From Cladobotryum mycophilum (lineage: Eukaryota; Ascomycota; Sordariomycetes; Hypocreales; Hypocreaceae): a stretch of DNA of 64,000 nt. Made by a program: the position numbers and the translations under genes. Shown here piece by piece: positions 33,319-44,827 of the stretch. The notes beneath the pieces are model-generated. The model saw only the letters and a list, made by a program, of their open reading frames with translations. It had not been told where the DNA came from and did no database searches. The stretch covers positions 3,348,001-3,412,000 of the forward strand of contig JAVFKD010000004.1 in NCBI GenBank assembly GCA_036429605.1, written 5' to 3'. The first letter of the stretch is position 1; each line of letters starts with the position of its first letter.

Positions 33319-34773
33319 CGCATTCCGTGTTGATTGACGAGACTGCGAAGAAGCATCGGAGAAAGGAAGGGAAAGGCTGATTCAAGGATTGCGCCGCAAG
33401 GCAAGGGGTCGTCTAGATGCCTAGATGCAGACGTTTGCCTTGTCGTGTCGCGTGCTAGTCGAGTCAGTGATGTTTTGTCTGTTCAAGCCTGTCTCGTGAG
33501 TTGGAGAAGTTTCATTTTTTTCCCGAGTTAGACTTGATGGAGGGATGGATCCAATGGATGCTTCTAAAATTCCGACACGTCTAAACGCGGTTCTCTATGT
33601 ACCATAGGCCAACGTAGCCCATGTGGGTGCATAAACAGTGGAGGCAGTCTACCTAGGCTACTACAGTCAGTACAGGCGGTCCACTAAACCGTTTCCAATG
33701 CCGTTAGCACGGAGTCTTCCGGGTTACATATGTACAGGTGCTTGTCCAAGTACTACTAGGTACCTAGTGGTTATAGCCCTGGAGGTCCAAGTACTTGTTG
33801 CTCTAGGCAGTCAACGCAGCCCGTGTTGTTGTTTTTTGCAAGGACTTGCCCTGTGCACTGATTGGGTGGAAGCGCTCTAGTGCCTGTAAATTCAACCACT
33901 CAAGAGCTTCAATGGCCCATGTCCTTTATCTTTGGAACCAGAAGCTTTGCGCAGCTCCTATATCGATGGGAGATATTATCCAGGACCAGATGTGTTCCTT
34001 TCCAATGCTATTCTCATGTACTGGGAGCGCCGTCTCATGAAACACCCCCAAACGCCGTTCAGGCTGTATAATCCTCGCCCGAATATTCTCATTATATATA
34101 ATACCTCCTATCTAATTCCTTGGTTATAATCCTCTCAGTTGGCCAACAGGCCAAGACTTTACTAGTAAAGCAAAGCCTCGACCTGATGAGAGAAACCTGG
34201 TTTTATAGAACAGATAACGCCCCTCTGCCAAAAAAAAAAAAAGGAAAGGAATATCTCCTGGGCTACTATTTCCATTATTATCTGGGATTTTATACTGGGA
34301 TTTCTTATAACCAACAATCTTAAAGGTTAGTATACAATTTAAATATCATTATTAATAGGGACGAACACGGAGCATTGCCTTAATTATAGGATCTCTATCA
34401 ACCGCTTTATATGCTTATTACTTCATCACCTCCCCTACACATGAATCCGCCAAAGCCACGATTATAACTTGTTACTATTAGCCCTAAACTCATACGGATC
34501 ATTGTGCCTCTTATAAGGTGATGACTATTTTATACATTGTGGCCCAATAATTCCTTGCACTGTCACATAACGGGGCGTTATTTCTTCGTCAAGTGCCCTC
34601 CTCCTCCTCTTCAACTTAGACCACTGCAACGCGGCAACACCGCATCCCACCTTTGCATGCTTTCTGCAGTTGGCATTGGGCGCAAGACATCCATATTCAC
34701 CGTCCTTCAAACAGGCTCGGAGCGAGCCCAAATCCTTTAACTCTCGGAATTACAATTAATTATTTCGCAGTCG
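33319..34773. other. Gene-free 1.45 kb with AT-rich block
   Basis: It includes the Pom152 promoter near 33319. Sequence at about 34070-34500 is AT-rich with a 12-A run and short frames full of stops, and could be decayed repeat sequence. No tRNA or protein is supported. Confidence 0.4.
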
Positions 34774-36474
34774 ATGAATAAATCGGCCAACATGACTGCA
34801 GAACCCGGGTCCAACATGCCAAATAGTGTAGAGCCCCAGCCGGCTGTTCAGGAGCGCCGTCGCTCTGTCCGCCAAGCGGCAGCTCTCCCAAACAAGATTC
34901 CAAAGAAAGCTGCCTCCCCAACGATCTCTGAGGGTTCTTCAAAGATTATGGGCGAGCCTCGACGCAATCCAAAGCGGAAGGCTAGTGAGGCAGCAAGCCA
35001 ACCTCCTAATCTACCCGACAACCTTCTTGAAGAGGCCCTAAAGCCACTCACATCGGAGGATATTGAGGAATGGGACGGATGGATTGAATTGGAATCCGAA
35101 CCAGTGAGTCGTGACATCCAACTCGGTACCCATCCTGCAGCTGGTAGGCAGTATTGATGACGAATTCAAAGGCCTTCTTTAACATTATTTTGCGTGATCT
35201 GGGAGTTAAAGATGTCAAGGCACAAGAAATATTCACCATTGATCAGACTTCTCTTGACATATTACCGTAAGTAATGCTAAGGAGCTTACCTATCTGATGG
35301 CTCAATATTCATAGCAAGCCCGTCTTTGGCTTAATTTTTCTCTTCCAGTACGCCCCAGGTAGGGATGAGGGCGGGGGCGAGGAGGAGACCGGTTCTCTAT
35401 GGTTCGCGAACCAGGTAAGTCATGAGCATTCCAAGCCGAAGCCTAGGACAACCCTCATGAATTGAATAGACCACCAATAATGCATGCGCCACGGTCGCCT
35501 TGCTCAACATCGTCATGAATGCAAACGGCGTCGAGCTTGGCCATAAGCTCCGCGAATTCAGGGAGTCCACCAAAGATCTCAGCACCACCCTTCGCGGCCA
35601 CCAACTCAGCAAAAACAGCTTCATCAGAGCAATCCATAACTCCTTCACTAGACGGATGGATCACCTAAACGCCGATCTAGCCTTGGAAAACGAGGCCACC
35701 GACGCAAAGTCGACGATCAAGAGGCGGGCCCCGAAGAAAGGCATCAAGAGCAATGCAAGGAAAAAGAAGAAAGTTGATGATGACTACGGCTACCATTTTA
35801 TCGCCTACATCCCAGCAGATGGCTTCGTATGGGAACTTGATGGTCTGAGGAGTAAACCGCATAAGCTGGGTAAGTCCTGTTGGATGCTCATTTTTGCACA
35901 CACTAACATCCGGGTTTTGCGATTTTCAGGCCCCATTGATCCGGAAGACTCCTGGACAAGCATCGCCCGGCCTCAAATCGAGGCTCGAATGCTGCAGTAC
36001 GAAGAAAGCCAATTGTCTTTTAACCTTCTCGCTCTCTGCCAAAGCCCTCTGGCACTTCACAGTCGTGGAATCGCCCAAGCCCTCGCCGCTGTACGATATA
36101 TGCGAAACCATATGAGAGACAGTCCTGGTTTTGCCAACCTCGTCTCTAACGAGGATCCAGTTCTTGATATTAAAAATTCACAGCAATTATCAGAGTTCAA
36201 CCTCAATAGATCGCATATTGAGGATGCAGAGATACCGGATTCTTTAAAGCACAGAATCGCACGGCTTGAAATTGGTGACGCATATGATCTGTATCAACAG
36301 CTTGTCGTCGATGTCAAGGCCACCATTGGGGAGTTTCGTGCCGAGTTAATTGCACTGGCTGAAGATGAGCAGCGCGTTAAGGGCCGCAAGAAGGATTATG
36401 GACAGGCGCTGCATAAATGGGTTCAAAAGCTTGCAGAGAAAGGTGTGTTGGAGGAGGTCATTGAGTCATCTTAA
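34774..36474 (+). CDS. UCH37/BAP1-type ubiquitin C-terminal hydrolase
   Basis: This peptidase C12 family deubiquitinase cleaves ubiquitin C-terminal adducts; relatives act on the proteasome or chromatin. Five exons (34774-35103, 35172-35266, 35315-35414, 35470-35869, 35930-36474; introns 68, 48, 55 and 60 bp) give 489 residues. The catalytic set is complete: Gln in FLFQYAPG, Cys181 in TTNNACATVALLN, His284 in GYHFIAYIP and Asp299 in WELDGL. The C-terminal ULD-like helix carries KKDYGQALHKWVQKLAEKG. A disordered 105-residue extension precedes the domain and is basic (RRRSVRQAA, RRNPKRK). A second basic patch (RRAPKKG, RKKKK) lies in the crossover loop, suggesting nuclear location. A start at the second ATG (34792) is possible. 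Confidence 0.92.
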
Positions 36475-36918
36475 TGGTTATAATTCATGATTGGGGCCAA
36501 AAAACTCAGACCTAATGGCCACATACAGCTATTGTTTAGAGGACTCAAGTAGACTAATCATCTCACTAATGAACAAAATAAAATATCTATTATTGGAGCT
36601 GATCTTCATATGAAGGCAGAAGACTCCTAACATAAAGGGGTAATGAATATCTGTAAATCCATCATACACTTTGTTCTAGTAACTGAGCTACGAAGCAGTA
36701 AGCTATAACCGCAATGCTGCCCCTAAATCAAGTCAAATGCTCTTGAATCAGTCGACCAAAAAGAATGCAAGGACAGTCATTTGCCTTGACCATGCTGTTA
36801 GCCTACTATCACATCATAACCTAAAAACTCCAGCCACAAATATGCTTGTGTAGATCATTCTAGAAATGCGTAATGCTCGTTTCCACAACTCCCTCGATTC
36901 CTTAAGCAAAGCTTCATT
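36475..36918. other. Convergent intergenic spacer
   Basis: Tail-to-tail spacer between the deubiquitinase and the F-box/YccV gene. It is AT-rich and has no frame of interest. Confidence 0.5.
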
Positions 36919-39013
36919 CTAGTCGTCCGGGAACTGTTCCTTAATGTTCGAAATAAAAGTGCACGTTTTGGTATCAAATCGCTTGAAAAATTTCCCAGCC
37001 AAGGGGAACATGTCATCTGTGACTAGGTTCGGGTCTGATATGAGCTCAATGTTGTGTGCGGCGACCACATGTGGCTCGGGCCCAGTGCTCGGTCTATACA
37101 AAGTTAGCAATGTGCAATAGGCTCTCAGAGACGGACCGCCTTACAGGCACGTGAAGTAAAATCGGTTCCCAGGTCGTGTCTGGCATGAAGCTCGCCTATC
37201 AACGCTCATTCTTCGACCCATACTATCACTGGGATTTGATATTGAGGGATGCCGGACGCCTCGATCAGACCAACTTGTGATGACTCCTGTCCAACCAAAT
37301 CGACGGTGTCGGAAAACTTGTCCAATCTTTAGGGGGGTTCTGATGTAGAGTTGGAGCGTTCTCTCCGGAGTACACGTGGTACGACGCCATCTTGTTCACG
37401 AATGATACGCCAATACTGCCAAGGGTCACCGAGGCCTTGGTTCGCATGAGCCGTTAATCCTTCCCTTAAAGGAACGACTTGGGCATACGATGGCCAAAGA
37501 TACTTCTCAATAAGCCACGCATCCTCCGGCCAGGATCCAGCAAAGCGTCGAAGAAATTTCGCCAACCGATCAACCCACTCCAAACTGTTGGGTGGTGTCA
37601 GAACTAGCGAGGCCCACGAAGCCGCATATAGGCATGCTTCGACATTCATTGCATTATCCCCCCGGATTAGCTGACTTAACTCGGAATGAACATGGTCATT
37701 TAGTTCCTGTATCCTCGCAATCGTGGCCTTCAAGTTTTGTGCTGTCCTCATCGTGATTGATAAAGCTGATACTGGAGCGAGGAAAACTTCCATATTAGTC
37801 TGCCAACCGAACTGTGCGAGCATGGCTCGGAGTGCATATGCTGGTACTTCTTCGTCATTACCATAGGGATCGAGGAACATCCTTTGAGGTGGGTCATTTC
37901 GCTGTTTTGGCTTCACAGGCAAGTCATCCAAGGTGTATCCCGGAGCTGGATAGACAATAGCATGAACATGGCTTGGAAATGCGCAGCATCTTGTGTCCAT
38001 CCCCAGTCTAGATGCTATGCAACAGAATATGGCGGTAGAAATGATGGGGATAGATTCATGCTCTTCATGGCGTAGGGCTTGTCCGATGAGACAATTCCGC
38101 AGGTTTCGATAATTTCGCTCTGGATTATGCACTCCAGTAAAGTTCTGTGAGCGTAGCCATCTCAACAGAGTCAGTGCCTTTTGGCGCGTCGTTAATTCAT
38201 GAAAGTTTGGTTGAGAGGATCGAAAGCTGAATGCAACCTCATCCAGCATATAAGTAATCTGAACGAATCAGTTAGCACGTCATTTGAGATGAAGACATTA
38301 AGCGTAGTCGGCATACATCATCTAAGTCACCTGGTTGGTCATGTAATACAAAAAGGTCGAATGCACCGAGGGCTCGTTCAAGCTGCACCCCTGTAACCTG
38401 GGACATGTGCTGTTCGGGAACCTGCTGGAGTGAGTGCCATTCCTCTATGGCGATGCTTCTGTGGATACTGTCGAGAATTGCATTACTGTAGTATCTGCAG
38501 CAGTTATGTATGTTAATTCGCGGGTTCAGTGCCGAACATAACCGGGACATAAGCAGAGATGCGTGCGTACCTTGTCGCCAAGCCGTCGTCTAGCGAAGGG
38601 TCCGTCTGGCATTGTTCGAGAAGGAAATCTTTCGCATCGTAGCCGAGCTGAGCTATCTGCTCAAATCGCTTTATACGGCCGACTTTTGTAGAGATTATGT
38701 CATTGAGCAGTGTGGCGATTCGTTCATTGCGGGATATGCGCAGAATGAACAATCGCTTCCAATCGGTATGCTCGACCAATCGCGTGACTTTGTCGTGAAA
38801 TTTATGCGTCGGGTGCCAATACTGGAAATTGCTGCAGCAGTGATATTTCCACAGTAACGGTTCGTTTGCAAGGCGATTGAAGCGTCGCGATACGAGCTGA
38901 AGACCAGAAAGATTATCGCTAGGCGAGATATAATAGAGGAGATGGTTGATGATTTCATCTGGCACGAGGTGCAATGGGGCGACAGCGGCGCCACCTCCGA
39001 TGATTTGCGCCAT
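36919..39013 (-). CDS. FBXO21-like F-box protein with transglutaminase-like and YccV-like domains
   Basis: The family couples an F-box to a Transglut_core2 region and a C-terminal hemimethylated-DNA-binding (YccV-like) domain; animal FBXO21 is an SCF substrate adaptor. Exons are 38571-39013, 38317-38494, 37145-38258 and 36919-37093 (introns 76, 58 and 51 bp). The F-box is near residues 17-55 (LVPDEIINHLLYYIS, LQLVSRRFNRLANEPLLW). The central domain has RNYRNLRNCLIGQAL, GMDTRCCAFPSHVHAIVY and RMFLDPYG. The YccV-like part starts KIGQVFRHRRFGWTGVITSW and ends with HVVAAHNIELI before an acidic end. The frame breaks at a C6 run (plus-strand G at 37332-37337) just before this domain. A seventh C gives 1911 nt (636 residues). 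The break is probably an error. Confidence 0.9.
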
Positions 39014-39916
39014 CGTCGTTGGGATTTTTCTTTTCTTCTATGATCGTTATAATTGACTGAGGGAGTGTCGACAGCGGTTTTCTTTTCTTTTTTTATTATT
39101 ATCCAGGAAGCCAGCTCCCATGGAACGGACTGAGGGAGATATCAATGTTGGAAGAATATCGCTAGCATCCCTTCATTAAGCCGTTTGAAGGTGCGAAAAT
39201 GTTGGCCGTTCGTTCGGTAAAGGAACGGTGACGCTCTCAAGCGCAAGCGCATGGAGCAAGAGTAGAGTAAGCCAAGCCAGAGGTGGTCATGCTCTGAGCT
39301 TTTTTAATGTCCTCGATTGCTTGCCGGGGGTCCATTCACTCATCCAAGTATGGACACTTGTAATAAAACCAGCCGTGCGCTTTGGTCTTTCGCTCGGTCT
39401 CCCCCGCCAACGATCCATTCATGCAGTTATCAGGTGCAATGCTCCAAGTGGGTGCTAGACATTGTCTGCAATGTACAAATGCGGGGTCTGATTGGTTAAC
39501 TTGATTGCCTTTGTCTTGCATGGAATGAGCGATTGAGAATTCGCACCGTCTGTCGCGCTAGTCCCAAAGCGGAAACACAGTAAACAAGACCAGAAACGCG
39601 GTTTAATAAAATGTTCGCACTCAAAGACATCATGACGCGCACCCCGGCCGGCAGGACATCCCCACGCCTACGCACCCTGCTTGCTGCCCTAGAATCTTTT
39701 CGGTGACAACTGGTCCAATTGACGGCTCAACGAAATTCTTCTTTTTCTTGGGCTTTGTATGCATCTGCATCTTGGTCATCAATAGCATTCGCAGACTTTG
39801 AACTTGTCATCTCCTTCCAGGACATGAGGCATCATCACCATATCTCGTTGATCTCACATCAAATATAAATAAACATATCGACCCCTCAAAGCCAACTTCT
39901 ATGCCCACCGCCCGCG
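39014..39916. promoter_or_regulatory. Divergent promoter region, F-box/YccV gene and CM1/PACT gene
   Basis: 0.9 kb separates the two outward-facing ATGs. It has a T-rich tract at 39080-39100 and a pyrimidine-rich leader before 39917. No coding frame is credible. Confidence 0.5.
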
Positions 39917-42900
39917 ATGGCCCATTCAGGCTTTGGCGGTGCGCTCGACACCCCCCGAACCAATATCGGCGACGCGACATATCTCAGCAGACAGCCTGAT
40001 TTCGCAGATATATCACAAGAAGCCTCATTTCAGTCTCCCGATAAAGAGGACAATTTCCTTCAGCAACTTCGAAACGGACGATCCAATGGCGCCAGACTCG
40101 GGACCCCACGGCAAAGAGGTCCTCTTGCAGATCGACGAAACCTACCACCCAGCATTGGAGGAGCCGAGTTTACACCTCTTTTAAAGTCTGCCACCAGAAA
40201 TAGCGCACGCCAGATCGGCAAGGAGAACGATGCCGCAGCCGCCAATACACCGGCTGCCTTATCACGGTTTGGCGACGTCGATATGACACCAATCCCACGT
40301 ATGGACGCGTCTATATTCTCTGCTTCACGGAATCAGTCATTCATCGACCACACATTACCCCAGGTAGATGCTAGCAGTACCACCTCGACTCCTCTGGCTC
40401 TGCCCCCTCGGAGGGGAGGTGATAAAGGACCATTGCAGGATGGGAATCAACTATCCCTACGAGAACAAGAAAATGTCATTGATAGAATCGAAAAGGAGAA
40501 TTTCGGTCTCAAGTTGAAGATTCACTTTCTTGAGGAAGCCCTTCGAAAGGCCGGACCTGGCTTTAGTGAAGCTGCTCTAAAAGAAAATACTGAACTCAAG
40601 GTGGACAAGGTCACAATGCAGAGGGAACTCCATAAATACAAAAAACACTTAACCACGGCCGAAAAGGATCTCGAAACTTATCGTCAGCAAATGCTAGAGT
40701 TACAGGAAAAGGCGAAACGGAAGTACGCAGACGAGAGCCAGCGGGCTGAGCTTGAAAAGATGCGGCAAGTATTAGAAGAGCGCGAAGCCGACATCGAGAG
40801 CCTTCAGCATCAGCTCAGGCAGGGCCAAAAAGACAAGGGTCAAGTGGAAAGGTTACAGGACAATATTGTGGACTTGGAAGCCGAGCTTCGGGAGAAGAAT
40901 CGAATAATAACCGAGCGGGAAGATGAGGTGGAGGATCTAAAGGATAAACTGGACGAAACGGAGGACAGAGCAAAGGAATTGGAGCAAAAAGTGGCTGAGC
41001 AGGAGGAAGAAGCCCAGCATAATGAAGAACTCGATGAAGCACGAGCCACGATTCGAGATCTCAAGCAAAATCTTCGACAGCTTGAGAATGAAGTCGACGA
41101 TATGAAGCAAAAAATGGACGATGCCGTGGCTGAGAAAGATCGAGCCGAGCAGGACTTGGAAGAACTTCAGGAAGAAATGTCTAATAAGTCAGTTGTCACC
41201 AAGGGATTATCTCGACAAATTGAGGAAAAGGTTGTTCGACTCCAGGATGAGTTAGACAAGTCGAGCCAAGACTGCGCCACTCTTGAGAATGAAGTTGCAA
41301 GAGTAAATCAGGATAACCAAAATCTCAAATCCGCCATCGAAGATATGCGCAGGGAGCATGGAGATGTTCGACAAGAACGGCAACTCGTGTCAGCTAAAAT
41401 TCAAGAGCTAGAAACAGAGCTCATGGCACAGGCTGACGCAAAGGATTTATTGCAATTGCGTCACGACTCTTTAACCGGCGAATCGATGTCGCTTCAACAA
41501 GAAGTTCAAAAACTAGAGAAGGAGGTCCAGGAACTTGAAAAGGGTCTTGCCGAGGAGAGAGAGTACGGCGTTGAGATCGAGAAGGACCTTCGAGGCCAAT
41601 ATCAGGAGGAGATCCAACGACTAAATGACGAAATATCCGACTTGCAAGCCGAAATACGAGAAAAGGACAACCTCTACGACAACGACAGCGAGAAATGGGA
41701 AACAGAGAAAAAGACACTCGAATCTGAACGTGAACGAGCTGAAGAGAAGGCTGCGGGGCTACAACGTACAATCGAGCGACTCCGGGAGGCGGAGGGTACG
41801 CTGTCTAATAAAGAATCCAAACTCCAGGAGGCTATACAAAGCGAAGCCGAACGTTACAAGAGCGAAGAGGCTGTGTTGAAACGTCAAATTGAGGATCTCC
41901 ATGAGGCTTTGGAGTCCCGGCAGAATCTCCTCACCACCCTTCGCAATGAGCTTTCTACGGCCCGTGATGAACTTCGACAGACTCAGATCGACTACCAGAC
42001 GCAAGTGAACAAGGTTGTGGCCTTGGAAGACGAGGTTGAGGTCTTACATACTAGGATGGCTGGTGCCGGGAGCTCTAAGAACCAGGAGGTAGAAGCTGCC
42101 AGGAGGGAATGCGAGACTCTCAAAGAGCAACTCAGAAAACTTCGTGAAACTGTAGACTCGGTCAGAGCAGCAAATACTGCTTCACAAGAAAATGCTCAGC
42201 AATCTACAGAGTCAATGACGAGGCTAAAATGGCAGCTGTCCGATGCAACTTCTCAACTTGAGCGGGCTACCAAGGATAAGGAGGCGTCTCAGGAGCAGCT
42301 GACAAAGATCAACTTGGAACTACGCTCTGTTCAGTCATCACTTGCAGAAGTCAAGGCTGAGCGTGAGGAACTCGATGGGGAGCTACGCCGGCTAAAACTG
42401 CATGACAATGATACGCTTCGCATTGACCAGGATCGCTTGGACCTACGGACAACCAAGATGAAGCTTGATAATGAGGTCCGGCGCCTGAAAGACGAAAACA
42501 AGGCATTGAACGAGCAACGCTTGGTCGTAGAGAAGACTCTTGAAGACGAAATCGAGAAAGCTGCCGAGGAGGAGGAGCGATTAGGACAGGAGATTCTCGA
42601 ACTCCAAACCAGGCTACGACAGTCCTCATCGTCCGAGACCCAAGATATGGCGACAGCGCGCCGAACAATTCGTGAATTGGAGCGCAAAGTAGAAGACTAC
42701 GAGGCGCAACTTGCTGCACCCTCACTTCATGACAACATAGAGGGAAGCAGTGAACTATCCATGATTCGACGAGATCTCTCTACAGCACGACAGAAGGAAC
42801 TAGATATGCTGCAGCGTGAATCCTCTCACAAAGATGTCATCAAAGGCTTAAAACGACAAATCTCTGAGTTGGAGCGTCAAATTCATGACAATGAAGTTTC

Positions 42901-44042
42901 CAGATTGATAATGTCGCCACGATCATCTCCCGAGGGGTCCAGGGGCGAGGAAGTGGCAGGGCTACGTCAGCAACTCTCAAGTGCCCAACAGTCTATTCAC
43001 GATCTGAAAACAAAGAACCGCGATGTGGAGCGCAAGGCATCACAGGCGACGGAAGACCTCCAAAAACAACTTGACGAGATTGAGGATCAAAAGCTTGTTC
43101 TAGAAGAGTTCTTGGAGGAAGCCAGACGGCAAGCCGAGGATGCCGCTACGCAGAATGAGCGGATGCTACAACGCATGAAACAAAAGCTTGATAAAGCAGA
43201 GCGTGAGCGTAATGCGATCGCTGCCGCCCAGACAGAGAGCAGCAGTCAAGGTAAACGGCTACGCAAGAGTCAGGTCGAAATCGAAAACCTCGAGCATGAT
43301 GTGATTCAACAACAGGAATTGATCGATGGACTCGTTGCGTCCGAGGCAGTCTTGCGGCGAAAGCTTGAGCGGGCACGCAGTGAGCGAGCAGCCTATCGTA
43401 TGAGTGCCGAGAAGCTCCAGAGAGACATTCAACAGCTCAAGGCGGCCGCCGAGATGGAGGAACATAACAGGCCACGGAGCGGCACCAGTGAGGCACTCGA
43501 AACTATAGTTCGAGCTGCCGAGGGCGCTGATGAGCGACACAAAAAGGAACTACGCGGTATGGTAATGCAGATGGAGTGGATGCAGCGTCGCTGGGAACGC
43601 GAGGCTTCACTGCGCTCAGACGCAGCGTATGCCAAGAAGTTCCTTCAATTGCAACTTGATATTGCAAACGCTTGGTAAGTCATATACCCTTATTCATATT
43701 TCCTTAGTGAAAAAAAGGGAGAATATCGTAAGCTAACTGATATACAGTAACAAGGCTCAACTTCGTGAACTTGAGCACATCCGCACCAACCTCCTACAGA
43801 GCCGCAAATCCCTCTCTCTCTCCAAGCCCCTTTCCTTGGCTTCCACGACTGGCAACATATCCACGCCAACTCTTAGGTCATTCCTCCTCATGGCCCGGTT
43901 CATTGGCCGCATGCGTATTGCGGCACGCAACTGGGCAGCACAAGAGGCTATCCGCAAAAAGCTCAGCGTCGCCGTTGAAGAGAAGCGCAAGGTCAAGCGT
44001 TCAAGGATGTTCAAGGTGGTTCGTGCCGAAGAAGTATGCTAA
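39917..44042 (+). CDS. CM1- and PACT-type coiled-coil microtubule-organising-centre protein (Mto1/Pcp1/ApsB-like)
   Basis: Proteins of this type recruit gamma-tubulin complexes to spindle pole bodies or septal and cytoplasmic MTOCs. Exon 1 (39917-43674) and exon 2 (43748-44042), joined across a 73-bp intron, give 1350 residues. Residues 1-180 are disordered and Ser/Pro-rich. A CM1 motif occupies about 181-245 (LREQENVIDRIEKEN, KLKIHFLEEALRKAGP). About 1000 residues of heptad-rich coiled coil follow with almost no Pro. The second exon supplies a PACT-like targeting end: FLLMARFIGRMRIAARNW and QEAIRKKL. The frame is intact. Which of the fungal paralogs (Pcp1 at the spindle pole, Mto1/ApsB at other MTOCs) it matches cannot be settled by eye. 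Confidence 0.88.
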
Positions 44043-44827
44043 GCCCGAGCCACGGCTTAAGATTAGTCCCAGGTTTTTTGTTGCCATTACGGAGTTATAG
44101 GCGTCACTCTCCCCCTCTTTTTCTCACCTTTTTATACTCATGTTTTTTTTTCTTTTTCGTTTTTGCCTATGACGGACTTTGGTGTATGGACCAGAAATGG
44201 TAAATGGATTAGCTCTCATTTCTGGGTGTGGACACTGGTGTGATTATTACCATATACAAATTGGAATGACGGTTTGAGGCCCGAGTTTGATTCTTGCATG
44301 GATTGGGACACAGAAACCCTCCCCCTTGGTTGGATGGAATGGGAAGATCATATACATACCTACCTCTAAGTAGTAGCGATGTTGGCGTTGGACAAAGAAA
44401 ATACGGGAACATTCCCGCTGTTTGTTTGCTATTTCAGGACTTATAGTAGTGAACGTTGACTCCGTATTTCCATGATAAACGGGTTAAATGTGAAAAAGAG
44501 GAAATAAATAGCCTTTGATATGCTGCCGTGATAAAGAAACTGCCAGAGCTCTTGCACTGGGGAAACAAGTCATTTACCAAATGAAGGAACCACAAGATGC
44601 CTCCCAACGAAAACCCCGGTAAGAGAATCATGAGTTGATAATATGACATATCCCGGAGTGACCTTTTTTCCCCCAACCTAATCCAATGAAATAACCCCCA
44701 AATCATGCTATTCAAACTTCAAACTGAGAGCAAAGGTATTACACCCCCCATGGCGTATCGATTTATTTCATGTACAGGGCAAAACGCGACAGGTGATGTA
44801 GACAGCTCCACGTCTCAAGACGATAAA
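44043..44827. other. Convergent intergenic region
   Basis: Tail-to-tail spacer of 0.79 kb between the coiled-coil gene and the metacaspase. T-rich tracts at 44108-44165 fit a 3' UTR. No gene seen. Confidence 0.5.

Noticed and set aside
34070..34500. Transposon remnant in an AT-rich block
   Set aside because: No terminal repeats, target-site duplication or transposase-like frame could be found; only base composition suggests it.
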